Shown here piece by piece: positions 51,055 through 60,310 of a DNA stretch of 64,000 nucleotides. Made by a program: the position numbers and the translations under genes. The DNA lies in NCBI RefSeq assembly GCF_030122805.1, contig NZ_CP126080.1:2113001-2177000 (forward strand), read 5' to 3'. The notes under the pieces were generated by a model. That model saw only the letters and a list, made by a program, of their open reading frames with translations, searched no databases and was not told where the DNA came from. Source of the DNA: Mesobacillus sp. AQ2. Its GTDB lineage: Bacteria; Bacillota; Bacilli; Bacillales; Cytobacillaceae. The first letter of the stretch is position 1. Each line of letters opens with the position of its first letter.

Positions 51055-51259
51055 TTTTTATTACACTACCTGGACAGTTATGTTGAATAAAGATTAGTTT
51101 ATCTTGAATATAAAACGAACAAATATAAGCCTCAAATAATAAATCCCACTCTCATTTAATTAGATTCTAAAAGGGATTATTGCCTGTTTTATAGAAATTA
51201 AGCTTTAATGGAGAAAATTTATAAGAATCTTAACTTTATAAAAAGGGTGAGTTTGTATT

Positions 51260-51808
51260 ATGTCTGCTGATTTTATTACTTACTATACTAAGAATAAAAA
51301 AACAGTCATAGTTCGAGAAGTAACCATAATGGATGCAGAAAAGATGCTATTTGCCGGATCAAAAGCATTAAAGGATGCTCCGTATATGCTAAGTACAGTT
51401 GAGGACATGAAGAAGCTTACTGTTGAAGATATGGAGAAGTTGTTAAAGAATTATGTTCAAAATCCGAATTATGTCCAGTTTGTTGCCGAAGTTGACGGTG
51501 AACTGGTAGGTGCTATTGAATTTAAAAGTGGTGATAAAGAGAAAATTAGCCATCAAGGTTCTTTTGCAATGACAGTGATCCCTGAGTATCGTAATTACGG
51601 TATTGGAAGAACATTATTGGCTACTTTAATCAATTGGGCCAAAAATAATAGTAGAGTTGAAAAAGTTTGTCTAGAAGTTATGGAGGGTAATATTGGGGCT
51701 ATAAATTTATATAAAACGATTGGATTTGTTGAGGAGGGAAGAAAAATAAAAGGTGTAAAGTTGGAAGACTGTTATCAGGATTTAATTTTAATGGCTATAT
51801 TTGTTTAA
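51260..51808 (+). CDS. GNAT-family acetyltransferase
   Basis: 182 residues. Acetyl-CoA motif A is clear: AMTVIPEYRNYGIGRTLLATLINWA (about residues 110-134, R/Q-x-x-G-x-G as RNYGIG), with VCLEVMEGNIGAINLYKTIGF as motif B. Similar to RimI/ribosomal-type GNATs. AAAAGGGTGAG precedes ATG. Confidence 0.9.
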   Translation: MSADFITYYTKNKKTVIVREVTIMDAEKMLFAGSKALKDAPYMLSTVEDMKKLTVEDMEKLLKNYVQNPNYVQFVAEVDGELVGAIEFKSGDKEKISHQGSFAMTVIPEYRNYGIGRTLLATLINWAKNNSRVEKVCLEVMEGNIGAINLYKTIGFVEEGRKIKGVKLEDCYQDLILMAIFV

Positions 51809-51969
51809 ACTATAAATTGTTGAAATTCCAGTCTTATGGAAGAGAAAGGATAACTAACCAGGAAGCTTTGTAATTGAGCGATGAAGGATAGTAGAAGAAG
51901 GATTCTCTGTTCGGAGGTCGAATATCAGAAAGGTATTTACTTTTCGGATCGATATTAAGGGAGATCTTT

Positions 51970-52743
51970 ATGGGTTACAAAATTGTTTTTTTCGATGTTG
52001 ATGGTACTATTACAAATCACAAAGATGGCAGTATTCCTATATCTACAATTGAAGCTATAAAAACTTTGAAATGTAGAGGACTAAAAGTTGTTGCTGCAAC
52101 AGGAAGGCCTCTTTCAATGTGTAATGAGCTGCAAGAATTAGGTATAGAAACATTTATCACAGCAAATGGTGGATACGTTAAGCACATTCAGGAAGTTATA
52201 CATAAAGTACCAATGGATAAAAGAATTATAGAAGAAGTTATAGAATTTGCAAAAATAGAGAATAACGGTTTGTCATTCTACACGGAAGGATTCAGTATGA
52301 ATGGAGTAACAGAAGAGGAAATCTTAATAGCTTTAAAGGAAACTTTGTCTCTAGAGGAGTATCCTGAGACTAATCCCCTAATTCATAATGAGGATATATT
52401 TTTATTGTGTTTGTTTGCAAGTGATGCATCAGTTGAGAAGTATAAACGAAAGTTTCCGCATCTAACGTTCAAAAGATGGCATCCGTACGTGTTAAATGTT
52501 TTGCACGAGGATGTTTCAAAGTCTTTAGCTATAATGAAAACACTAGATTTCTTTTGTCTCGATAAATCGGAGGCTATTGCATTTGGTGACGGCGAAAATG
52601 ATATTGATATGTTGGAGTTAGTAGGGCTAGGTATAGCAATGGGGAATGGCAACGAAAAATTGAAAACTGTTGCAGATTTTGTTACTAAACCATCAAGTGA
52701 AGATGGAATTGATTACGCATTAAAAAAGTATGGAATCATTTAA
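51970..52743 (+). CDS. HAD-superfamily hydrolase, Cof-type
   Basis: 257 residues. Motif I FFDVDGTIT (Asp9 and Asp11), motif II ATGRP near 43, motif III Lys in the SKSLAI stretch (near 184), motif IV GDGENDIDML near 205, and a C2B cap in the middle. Cof-type phosphatases act on sugar phosphates or cofactors. AAGGGAGATC precedes ATG. Alone between GNAT and the WYL regulator. Confidence 0.92.
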   Translation: MGYKIVFFDVDGTITNHKDGSIPISTIEAIKTLKCRGLKVVAATGRPLSMCNELQELGIETFITANGGYVKHIQEVIHKVPMDKRIIEEVIEFAKIENNGLSFYTEGFSMNGVTEEEILIALKETLSLEEYPETNPLIHNEDIFLLCLFASDASVEKYKRKFPHLTFKRWHPYVLNVLHEDVSKSLAIMKTLDFFCLDKSEAIAFGDGENDIDMLELVGLGIAMGNGNEKLKTVADFVTKPSSEDGIDYALKKYGII

Positions 52744-52944
52744 ATATTAATACCTGGTTCAGACATCGATCTTTCAATTAAGATTATCGCTGTATTCTTA
52801 TTGAACAAAACGAGGGGAGGTTAGTTGAACAAAAATAATACTTTAAAAGGAGAAAAATGCGGACTAAAAAGGTGCGGGGTATAAAAAGAAAAATGAAAAA
52901 AATGCTGGAAAGAATAAAATACAGCACCATTGAGGTGGAATTAT

Positions 52945-53907
52945 ATGCCTAAGATTGACAATATGTTAGCAATTCTATGGATGCTTCGTTCAGGTGAAAA
53001 AATTACTGCAAAACAAATTTCAGAAAAGTTAGAGATGAATATAAGGACTGTGTATCGTTATATTGATACAATTTCAACAAGTGGTGTACCTATCATTTCA
53101 GAACCAGGACATAACGGTGGATACACTTTAATGAACAATTTTATTGAGGCTCCTCTTTTTTTTGATTTTGAGGAGCAAACTTCACTATTTCACGCTGCTG
53201 TTTTTGCAGAAGAAGCCGGATATTATGGAGGTGAAGCATTAAATAGGGCCATTTCAAAACTAAGTAAATACTCAAATCAAGAGCAGGAAACAAAGATAAA
53301 CCAACATTTAACTAGTCTTGAAGTAATAAGTCGATTAAGTTCACTCTCTATGGAACCTTTTTTGAAGGAGTTGGAGCAGGCCGTTGCTGACGGGTACTCA
53401 GTAAAAATTCTCTACCATAAAAGTGGCGAAAAGCAATTAAATTATAGATTGGTCGATCCGTACAGAATTATCTATTGGAATAATAAGTGGTATGTGATTG
53501 GATTTTGTCATCTTAGGAATGATATCCGAAGTTTTAGAGTAGATCGGATTGAAAGTCTAATGCTAACCGAAAATAAGTTTATCCGGCCAGAAAATTTTTC
53601 AGCACGTGACTTTTTTATAAAAAGTCTTCTTCCAACTATGGAAGATAAGGAAGGGATTATTTCTTTGGTTATTAATGGGGATAAAAGTGTATTGGCTGAT
53701 ATTTGCCAACATTGGTTTTTAGGACATTATTTACAAGAACGGACTTCAAATCAAGCAGTTTTTCTTCTTGAAAAAGATATGATACATACATATGTACCTT
53801 ATTTACTTTTACCGTACAATAAATCTATTAAAGTTATTGAGCCAATAAGTCTTAAGAAAAGACTTATTGAAGTTCTGTCGGATTTAATAAAATTTCATCA
53901 AGTATAA
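52945..53907 (+). CDS. YafY-type HTH/WYL-domain regulator
   Basis: 320 residues. N-terminal HTH_11 (MLAILWMLRSGEKITAKQISEKLEMNIRTVYRYIDTI) and a WYL domain at about 140-225 (YRLVDPYRIIYWNNKWYVIGFCHLRNDIRSFRVDRI; the signature here is KWYVIGFC). WYL domains bind nucleotides or ligands. GAGGTGGAATTAT precedes ATG 52945. It may regulate the DJ-1-like gene downstream, although a terminator lies between them. Confidence 0.9.
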   Translation: MPKIDNMLAILWMLRSGEKITAKQISEKLEMNIRTVYRYIDTISTSGVPIISEPGHNGGYTLMNNFIEAPLFFDFEEQTSLFHAAVFAEEAGYYGGEALNRAISKLSKYSNQEQETKINQHLTSLEVISRLSSLSMEPFLKELEQAVADGYSVKILYHKSGEKQLNYRLVDPYRIIYWNNKWYVIGFCHLRNDIRSFRVDRIESLMLTENKFIRPENFSARDFFIKSLLPTMEDKEGIISLVINGDKSVLADICQHWFLGHYLQERTSNQAVFLLEKDMIHTYVPYLLLPYNKSIKVIEPISLKKRLIEVLSDLIKFHQV

Positions 53908-53908
53908 T

Positions 53909-53945
53909 AACTTCCCTGACGTTAACTGTCAGGGAAGTTTTATTA
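53909..53945 (+). terminator. Terminator after the WYL regulator
   Basis: AACTTCCCTGAC and GTCAGGGAAGTT, twelve perfect pairs, then TTATTAT. Confidence 0.85.
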
Positions 53946-53981
53946 TACTAGCTATATCAATTGTGATTGGAGTGTTCTTGG

Positions 53982-54614
53982 ATGCAAACAAAAAAAGCTT
54001 TTCTATACGTATTTAATACAATGTCGGACTGGGAATATGGATATTTAATTGCTGAATTAAACTCAGGAAGATATTTCAAAAGAGATTTAGGACCTTTAAA
54101 AGTAATTACAGTAGGAGCTAATAAGGAAATGGTTACTACTATGGGAGGACTGAGCATAAAACCAGATATTTCCCTTGATGAATGTACTCTTGAGAGTAAA
54201 GATCTTTTAATCTTACCAGGAGGGACTTCTTGGAGTGAAGAAATTCATCAACCTATCTTGGAAAGAATAGGCCAAGCTTTAAAGATTGGCACTGTTGTTG
54301 CTGCAATTTGTGGTGCAACTGAGGCCCTTGCGAATAAGGGATACTTAGATACTAGAAAGCATACAAGTAATAATTTAGAATACACTAAAATGGTATGTCC
54401 TAACTATAAAGGAGAAAAGTTCTATGAGGTGGGATCTGCGGTATCTGATGCGAATTTAGTTACTGCATCAGGAATAGCTCCTCTGGAATTTGCGATGGAA
54501 GTACTGAAAAAATTAGATGTATTTGCCCCAGATACATTACATTCCTGGTATAACCTGAATAAGACTCATAAATCTGAATACTACTTCCAGTTAATGAATT
54601 CAATATATAGCTGA
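53982..54614 (+). CDS. DJ-1/PfpI-family glutamine amidotransferase-like protein
   Basis: About 210 residues. LLILPGGTSW near 72 and the nucleophile elbow AAICGATEAL (Cys near 107) define the family; the following HTSNNLEY and TASGIAPLEFA segments are typical. Similar to YdeA/YoaZ-type stress or protease-like proteins. Start ATG 53982 lies behind GGAGTG; the TTG at 53967 is ahead of it. Confidence 0.87.
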   Translation: MQTKKAFLYVFNTMSDWEYGYLIAELNSGRYFKRDLGPLKVITVGANKEMVTTMGGLSIKPDISLDECTLESKDLLILPGGTSWSEEIHQPILERIGQALKIGTVVAAICGATEALANKGYLDTRKHTSNNLEYTKMVCPNYKGEKFYEVGSAVSDANLVTASGIAPLEFAMEVLKKLDVFAPDTLHSWYNLNKTHKSEYYFQLMNSIYS

Positions 54615-54673
54615 ACTAAAAAATCTACTTAGCAGTTTTATATTAGTTCAAATAAAAATAATGAAGTAACTGA

Positions 54674-54719
54674 AAAGCTCACTTTCTCTATTTTGTTTTG
54701 CAGAGAAGTTGGGCTTTTT
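54674..54719 (+). terminator. Terminator after the DJ-1-like gene
   Basis: AAAGCTCACTTTCTCT pairs over about 15 of 16 positions (two G-T) with AGAGAAGTTGGGCTTT, then TT. Confidence 0.7.
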
Positions 54720-54885
54720 AATTTGTAATTTCCTTATTGATGTAAATCCGCATTTTCCTGACGCTACCCCTAATTGAAGATACGTGCAACATTCCTGTAT
54801 TAGATGAAAAATGTATAAGCTTCTGAATTAATGTACCTAAACATAAGGGAGCTTATGTGGAATAAGATGATAAATTCTAATTAAG

Positions 54886-54914
54886 AAGGATTAACACTAT
54901 ATTTGTGGAATTCC
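54886..54914. repeat. Dispersed intergenic motif, copy 3
   Basis: AAGGATTAACACTATATTTG then TGGAATTCC, in the 382-base gap before the VOC gene. The rest of that gap holds a terminator and no credible gene. Confidence 0.5.
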
Positions 54915-54996
54915 TTATTGAGCTAGGGTTTCGGGTCCTTCTATTTATTTCAAAGGAATAGCTTGATCCATAAAAAACTGAATGGAGGAAAACCAA

Positions 54997-55428
54997 TTGA
55001 TAATGCAACGAGTTAGCTTGATTACGATTGGAGCATTCAACCTGCCTTCTCTTCGTGCTTTTTATAAAAAACTTGGGTGGGAGGAAACAGTCATCAGCTC
55101 TGATCAATATGCAGCTTTTAAAACAGCTGGTGTGATGCTTTCGCTTTTTCCAATTGAAGAACTGGAAAAGGATGCAGGTGTCAAATTCTATCATAATGAA
55201 AAAAGTTATCGTGGTGTTACCTTTGCTATAAATGTCAATAATCCTCAAGAGGTAGATGAGACCATCGAAGAAATAAGAAAAGCAGGCGGAACGATACTAA
55301 GAGAGCCAAGTGATGCTTTTTGGGGAGGAAGAACAGCGTATTTTTCCGACCCTGAAAACAACCTTTGGGAAGTTGCCTGGAATCCAACAGCAGTTTTTGA
55401 TGAAAAAGGAGCAATGATTTCCTTTTGA
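54997..55428 (+). CDS. VOC-family protein
   Basis: About 143 residues, one VOC module repeated as two beta-alpha-beta-beta-beta halves: VSLITIGAFNLPSLRAFYKKLGWEE, GVTFAINVNNPQEVDETIEEI, FWGGRTAYFSDPENNLWEVAWNP. The last segment carries the Glu ligand. TTG 54997 follows GGAGG by eight bases; ATG 54982 overlaps that ribosome site. Substrate unknown; fosfomycin-like or glyoxalase-like roles are possible. Confidence 0.85.
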   Translation: MIMQRVSLITIGAFNLPSLRAFYKKLGWEETVISSDQYAAFKTAGVMLSLFPIEELEKDAGVKFYHNEKSYRGVTFAINVNNPQEVDETIEEIRKAGGTILREPSDAFWGGRTAYFSDPENNLWEVAWNPTAVFDEKGAMISF

Positions 55429-55527
55429 CCATTAAAGAATGAAAGATTTTAAAATAAGGGGTTTAGTAAATAGATGCACAGTATCATATTAATAGAATAT
55501 TAACATTATAAAAGGGAGGATGAATCA

Positions 55528-56043
55528 TTGAATAGAGAATCTTTGCAGGTATCTTCATTAAGAGGATATGAACCCGAAATCGGCAGGTGGTTATGGTGCT
55601 TGGAGGATGTGCGCCATACAATTACAACAAAATTAACAGGAATAGACCAAAAGTTATTAGACAGAAAAATGCACGGAAGGCATTCAATTGGCTCACTCTT
55701 GTATCACATTGCACTGGTAGAGGCTGACTGGTTATATGTCGAGGTACTCGGAACCGACTGGGATCCCGAAGTTAGCTCGTTATTCCCATTAGAAAGCCGC
55801 ACTGCCAGTAACCTGACCCACATTGAGGGAGAAAGCTTAGAGCAACATCTTTATCGCCTGAAAAAAGTCCGTGAAGTGTTCCTATCCTACTTTCGTTCTA
55901 TAGACTTGAACGATTGGCGAAAACCGCGTGTACTTGAACAATATGAAGTCACCCCTGAATGGGTTGTTTACCATTTAATTGAACATGAATCCCACCATAG
56001 GGGACAAATTTTTCAATTACTAAGGGAATTACAGGAACAGTAA
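55528..56043 (+). CDS. DinB-family four-helix protein
   Basis: 171 residues. The DinB metal triad is seen as LLYHIALVEADW (His near 61) and LIEHESHHRGQIFQLLREL (two His near 153-157), with the typical helical bundle. DinB proteins are putative metal-dependent, thiol-linked enzymes. TTG 55528 follows GGGAGGATGAATCA. Stand-alone gene of the island. Confidence 0.9.
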   Translation: MNRESLQVSSLRGYEPEIGRWLWCLEDVRHTITTKLTGIDQKLLDRKMHGRHSIGSLLYHIALVEADWLYVEVLGTDWDPEVSSLFPLESRTASNLTHIEGESLEQHLYRLKKVREVFLSYFRSIDLNDWRKPRVLEQYEVTPEWVVYHLIEHESHHRGQIFQLLRELQEQ

Positions 56044-56196
56044 GTAATAGATTGAAAAATTTCAGTTAAAGTGCCTCTTGTCGGTACTGAATTGCACCAT
56101 CGTTTATGGACATGCAGCTACCAGCTCTTAAGTATTTTTTTCTATAGTAAGAAAAGGAATGGTGCCCCTCTTTTCTTGATCTAAGGAGGAATGATA

Positions 56197-56646
56197 TTGA
56201 CTATAAAATATTTGATATATAATTCGCTGCCGAATGAAGAGGTCTTAACTGAATTGATTTCACTACACAGTAGAGTATTCAATACATCGGAGGATTTAGC
56301 CGCGAAAATGGCAATTAAACCACAACTGCTAATAATCACCGCGATCACTGGCACAAAAGTGGTAGGATATAAGATTGGATATGAACTAAAAAAAGATAAA
56401 TTTTATAGTTGGCTGGGCGGGGTGGATCCAGACTTTAGAGCACATGGAATTGCATCGGAGTTAATGCAAAGGCAGCATAAACATCTAATGGAAAAAGGAT
56501 ACCGAATAATCCAAACAAAAACGATGAACAAGTGGCGAGGGATGCTAATCTTAAATATTAAGAGTGGTTTTGATATCATCGATACCTATATTGACGAAAA
56601 AGGCTTGCATAAAATAATCCTTGAAAAGCAATTAATCACCATATAG
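56197..56646 (+). CDS. GNAT-family acetyltransferase
   Basis: About 149 residues. Motif A WLGGVDPDFRAHGIASELMQRQHKHL (R-A-H-G-I-A) near 80-103. TTG 56197 follows AGGAGG at seven bases; ATG 56191 is too close. Substrate unknown. Confidence 0.86.
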   Translation: MTIKYLIYNSLPNEEVLTELISLHSRVFNTSEDLAAKMAIKPQLLIITAITGTKVVGYKIGYELKKDKFYSWLGGVDPDFRAHGIASELMQRQHKHLMEKGYRIIQTKTMNKWRGMLILNIKSGFDIIDTYIDEKGLHKIILEKQLITI

Positions 56647-56685
56647 GTTCATGTGAAGAGTGGATCCTACTTCGTAAAAAAATGG

Positions 56686-56713
56686 AAAGGCCTGCCTAAA
56701 CGGCAAGCCTTTA
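56686..56713. terminator. Bidirectional terminator
   Basis: AAAGG-cc-TGCC/GGCA-ag-CCTTT around TAAAC between convergent genes. Confidence 0.75.
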
Positions 56714-56719
56714 TATCGG

Positions 56720-57568
56720 TTATTTTTCTCCATCTACATATTTACCGTAGTCAGGAATGGCGATATCATCAAATTCATCAACGAGCTTTCGTAAGTTTTC
56801 TCTTAGTGTCTCTGCTGCCATTGGGATTCCGTGTCCAGTAATGGCATAGGCAGGCTGCAGTGCCTCGAGTTTTTGAACGGAGGAGCGGGCTGCTTCCCAG
56901 TCGGTTGTCAGGTAGCGGGGAGGGCCGCTTATCTCCTGTTCTTGAGTCAGCACACTATACAGGGATTCTTGTTTGACCGTGACAAACGCGTCACCGGCAA
57001 TGAGGACACGATCAGATTCCCTAAACAATGAAACATGGCCAGGAGTATGTCCTGGAGTATGAAGCCACTTCCAGCCATCCATATGCGGCACTGTGCCATC
57101 TTCGTTTAAGGCTTGTATATTTCCTCCAAGATCAATCCCCTCATGCGGGAAGGCAGGGGATATCTTTGCGACCAGACCGCCTTCCACACTAGCATCCGGT
57201 TTCGGATAATCTTGTTTGCCTGTCAAAAAAGGAAGCTCGAGCTGGTGAGCATAAACAGGAACCTGCCAGTGCTCAATCAAGTCGATGATCGCGCCAACAT
57301 GGTCGAAATGTCCATGCGTCAGAATGATTGCTTTTGGTCTTGCGCCTTCACCAAAAAGCTCCTCTGCGGCGTCGATGATTTTATCAGCGGACTTAGGCAT
57401 TCCTGCATCAATCAGCACCCAGTCCCCCGGAGTTTCTGAAATGCGCACAAAACAAACATTTACGATCTGGACAGTAAGGCTGTAAACACCATTTTCACCA
57501 TTCTGAATCATCCCGCTCATTGATGAAGTCATAGGCATATAACGTTCCGTTGAAGAACTTTCTTTCAC
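56720..57568 (-). CDS. Metallo-beta-lactamase fold hydrolase
   Basis: 282 residues. The zinc motif THGHFDHVGA (near 86-95), GWKWLHTPGHTPGHVSLF (near 165-180), GDAFVT (near 195) and the final His in ITGHGIPM are all present, the full MBL set. Glyoxalase-II or lactonase-like group. GTG 57568 follows GGGAGGTTTTACTA. Alone, opposite in direction to most neighbours. Confidence 0.93.
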   Translation of the reverse strand: MKESSSTERYMPMTSSMSGMIQNGENGVYSLTVQIVNVCFVRISETPGDWVLIDAGMPKSADKIIDAAEELFGEGARPKAIILTHGHFDHVGAIIDLIEHWQVPVYAHQLELPFLTGKQDYPKPDASVEGGLVAKISPAFPHEGIDLGGNIQALNEDGTVPHMDGWKWLHTPGHTPGHVSLFRESDRVLIAGDAFVTVKQESLYSVLTQEQEISGPPRYLTTDWEAARSSVQKLEALQPAYAITGHGIPMAAETLRENLRKLVDEFDDIAIPDYGKYVDGEK

Positions 57569-57673
57569 TAGTAAAACCTCCCATATATGAGCATCTGTTT
57601 GAGTATACCCCTGGGAGCGGTTTAGTATGCCGAATGTGATCGGGAAACGGAGGATTTAGTCACGAAAAAGAAA

Positions 57674-58078
57674 TTGAGCGGAAGGGAGGGAGCAATCATA
57701 AAAAAATATTTAATTTGGCTTTTAATTTTCATTGTTTTACTTACTGGCTGCAATGCAGACGGCGGAAGGGTGACTGCCAGAGATGTTCTAAAACAGAATG
57801 AAAATGCTGATATTCTTAAATATGATGGATTTATTTATAGTAATGTTACGGAACATGAATGGTTTGAGGAAAATAAAGATAGGCACCAAAAAGGAAAAAA
57901 GATTGGGGAAATAAAAAAAGTCACGACCTCCAGTTTGTTCTTTACCAATCTTTCAGCTACAAAATTACCTAAGGGAACTGTTTTATTCGATACAAATGAT
58001 AGTGATGAGACCGGGATCATTTTTGTAGAAACAGATAATGGGGATGGATTGTATTATATGCAATTACTTGAAGGATAG
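57674..58078 (+). CDS. Small lipoprotein with unusual start
   Basis: About 127-134 residues. Signal and lipobox are clear: KKYLIWLLIFIVLLTGCNAD, with the modified Cys in LLTGC. The exterior domain is about 105 residues, with KYDGFIYSNVTEHEWFEENK and a YYMQLLEG end. The best ribosome site (GGGAGGG) is spaced for ATA 57698 (ATA AAA AAA TAT), exactly where lipoprotein genes carry ATG; the only canonical codon is TTG 57674 without a ribosome site. Family not recognised. Confidence 0.65.
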   Translation: MSGREGAIIKKYLIWLLIFIVLLTGCNADGGRVTARDVLKQNENADILKYDGFIYSNVTEHEWFEENKDRHQKGKKIGEIKKVTTSSLFFTNLSATKLPKGTVLFDTNDSDETGIIFVETDNGDGLYYMQLLEG

Positions 58079-58149
58079 AATTTGAGAAAAGAAAAGGCCG
58101 AGACCTGCATTTTACAGTATAACAATACTTTTTATGGAGCGAGAAAATA

Positions 58150-58788
58150 ATGACTAATAATCGTAGAAGTATCCCATTTAGATTGATTGAACATAAAGAT
58201 GAGACAAATAATTTAGTTATTGTCTTACCTGGGGCTGGTTACACGACTCAAGCTCCTTTGTTATATTACACAACGGCTTTATTTTTCAATAAAGGCTTCG
58301 ATGTATTACACATTAACTATTCACTTAACAGGGATGAGATAACTGTCCTCAATGAAAGGAACTTCGCAAGAGATGTACAACTTGCGATAGACACAGCAAT
58401 CAATGGGAAAACATACAGCCAATACTGTATCGTGGCTAAATCAATCGGAACAAAAGCTTTAGGCTATATGCTTGGTGATAAGAGGTTAAATGGTGCAAAA
58501 CTAATCTGGCTGACTCCATTACTGCAAAATGATGCTGTATTTAATGCAATGGTTAATAGTGATCAAAAAGGACTATGTATTATTGGAGATCATGATCATT
58601 ATTGTTTTATTGAAGAGCGGTTTGAAAAATTGAGAAAGAATCAAAATCTTACATTAAAATTGATTGGTGGGGGAAACCACAGTTTAGAGCTTGAAAATGA
58701 TCCGATTAATTCTATTGAAATATTAAAAACCGTTATTTCTAATATTAATGAGTTCTCTGACAATCAAATCGGACGAAACAGGTTTTAA
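58150..58788 (+). CDS. Alpha/beta hydrolase
   Basis: 212 residues. VIVLPGAGYTTQAP near 24 forms the oxyanion region, CIVAKSIGTKA near 97 the nucleophile Ser, GDHDHYCF near 157 the acid, GGGNHSLEL near 179 the His. ATGGAGCGAGAAA precedes ATG. Its last 66 bases overlap the convergent DinB gene. Substrate unknown. Confidence 0.83.
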   Translation: MTNNRRSIPFRLIEHKDETNNLVIVLPGAGYTTQAPLLYYTTALFFNKGFDVLHINYSLNRDEITVLNERNFARDVQLAIDTAINGKTYSQYCIVAKSIGTKALGYMLGDKRLNGAKLIWLTPLLQNDAVFNAMVNSDQKGLCIIGDHDHYCFIEERFEKLRKNQNLTLKLIGGGNHSLELENDPINSIEILKTVISNINEFSDNQIGRNRF

Positions 58789-59214
58789 ATCTAACTCCCG
58801 CGACCAAATTGAGAGCTGGCCGATATGATGAATTTCATGTGTAATGATATGCCGGATGATTTTGCCATATGTAAATGAAAAAGCTTTACCTCTATTATTT
58901 TTTATAGTAATGACTTTATTCTCGTAATCATCTGGTAAGTGATAAATGAAATCTTCTGCAATCTTTTTTGTGAAATCTGAGTACTTAATTACTTCATCCA
59001 AACTGGAGATAGAATCTTTTTCTGGATAATGCTGAGGTTCCGGAAGCATATAATTTATCCATAATAATTCACAATCAATCACATGTACTAGGTTTTTCAG
59101 AATGCTTCCCATCCCGCCAATTCGTTCAGTTATTAACTCCCCTTGCGGTATAGATTTACACAAGTTAAACCACTCATCTCTAACTTGCCAATTATATAAA
59201 AATAAATCTAACAA
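58723..59214 (-). CDS. DinB-family protein (second copy)
   Basis: 163 residues. HVIDCELLWINYM (His near 44) and RHIITHEIHHIGQLSIWSRE (His near 129-134) give the DinB triad. TTG 59214 follows GGAGGG by six bases. Same family as the gene at 55528 but clearly diverged. Overlaps the 3' end of the hydrolase gene on the other strand. Confidence 0.85.
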   Translation of the reverse strand: MLDLFLYNWQVRDEWFNLCKSIPQGELITERIGGMGSILKNLVHVIDCELLWINYMLPEPQHYPEKDSISSLDEVIKYSDFTKKIAEDFIYHLPDDYENKVITIKNNRGKAFSFTYGKIIRHIITHEIHHIGQLSIWSRELDLKPVSSDLIVRELINIRNNGF

Positions 59215-59317
59215 AACGGACCCTCCAGAATATATTTATAAATTATTTTACCAATAAAATCCTTCAAGTTGGTATAATATGTTAAGAACTTCTGAACAAA
59301 ATGAAAGTGAGTTGCCT

Positions 59318-59791
59318 ATGTCAACTAAAAGTATGTTTTTTCGAATGCTAATCAGTGAATTTTACTTCCTGGTAATCTGTATTGTTCTATTTATAGCAAA
59401 CTTGGCATTTTGGTTAGATGAAAGGGGAATTGCTGAAAACATATTCAACATCCAATTAACTCCTTCATTGATTCCTCTGTACATAATGGTGATGATCTTC
59501 TTTCTGGCTTTTATAATTTTTGCACTGCATCTGTATAAGAAAATAAAAACCTTACGTGAGTCGCACTACAAACATTCACGAGGATTGGTTCTTCTAATGG
59601 CAGTGGGAAATTTACTGGCCATCAGCGGCTTATCAGTTTTTGTGTTTACGCAAGATGCGAACGTTATGAAAACAGTGATTCCAAGTTTATTCAGTCTCTT
59701 TTTTGCAATCATGTTTATCATTTACATGATTTTATTTTTCGCACTTTTTGTGAGAAGCGTAAAATTAACAACTAAAAAGTTGAGACATTAA
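59318..59791 (+). CDS. Four-helix membrane protein
   Basis: About 157 residues with helices at 12-32, 49-71, 91-110 and 120-145 and a basic tail (KLTTKKLRH). Start ATG 59318 (MSTKSMFF) is chosen as signal-like; ATG 59279 lies further up. Its length and layout recall DUF2975-type proteins, but the family is not assigned. Followed by two small genes on the same strand. Confidence 0.5.
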   Translation: MSTKSMFFRMLISEFYFLVICIVLFIANLAFWLDERGIAENIFNIQLTPSLIPLYIMVMIFFLAFIIFALHLYKKIKTLRESHYKHSRGLVLLMAVGNLLAISGLSVFVFTQDANVMKTVIPSLFSLFFAIMFIIYMILFFALFVRSVKLTTKKLRH

Positions 59792-59834
59792 GTAATGGGT
59801 AACTCATAAATCCTAGATGGGTGGTTGTTTGAAT

Positions 59835-59999
59835 ATGAAGAATTGGCAATATACGCTGTATTTATTCATTCTTGGTGTTATTTCCTTCATCACAAAGGAA
59901 ATCGTAACCTTTGCTATGTTAGGAATAATTTTGGTTTCCCTCAATAATATTCATTTCACCCTGTTAGAAATAAGAGATAATCAAAAGAAAGCTGACTAA
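59835..59999 (+). CDS. Very small membrane protein
   Basis: 54 residues: two short helices (about 6-20, 22-38) and a charged end EIRDNQKKAD. GGGTGGTTG precedes ATG 59835; start uncertain. Sits between a membrane protein and a PspC gene, 42 bases from the latter, suggesting a small envelope operon. Confidence 0.45.
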   Translation: MKNWQYTLYLFILGVISFITKEIVTFAMLGIILVSLNNIHFTLLEIRDNQKKAD

Positions 60000-60040
60000 A
60001 AAGCAGTATTCATTTTAGTTTCGATAAGAGGATGATTTAA

Positions 60041-60229
60041 ATGAATAAAAAGTTAAGAAAGTCTTCAAAAGATAAGTCGATAAGTGGCGTCTGTGGGGGC
60101 ATTGCTGAGTATTTTGGAGTTTCTTCTTTTTCAGTAAGACTAATTTTCATTTTATTGCCTGGCGCTAATGTACTGCTTTATTTAATTCTGGCTAATACGA
60201 TGGCTGATAGTCCGCCTTCATTATATTAA
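60041..60229 (+). CDS. PspC-domain protein
   Basis: 62 residues. KLRKSSKDKSISGVCGGIAEYFGVSSFSVRLIFILL is the complete PspC domain: amphipathic start, GVCGGIAEYFG turn, and one membrane helix. PspC proteins take part in envelope stress control. AAGAGGATGATTTAA precedes ATG. Confidence 0.93.
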   Translation: MNKKLRKSSKDKSISGVCGGIAEYFGVSSFSVRLIFILLPGANVLLYLILANTMADSPPSLY

Positions 60230-60310
60230 TCAAGGTGTGTGATGGAGGCATCTTTTATAGAATTAAAGGTGAGTACTTCTATGAATTTTCTGGGTGGAGG
60301 TCGTATATGA

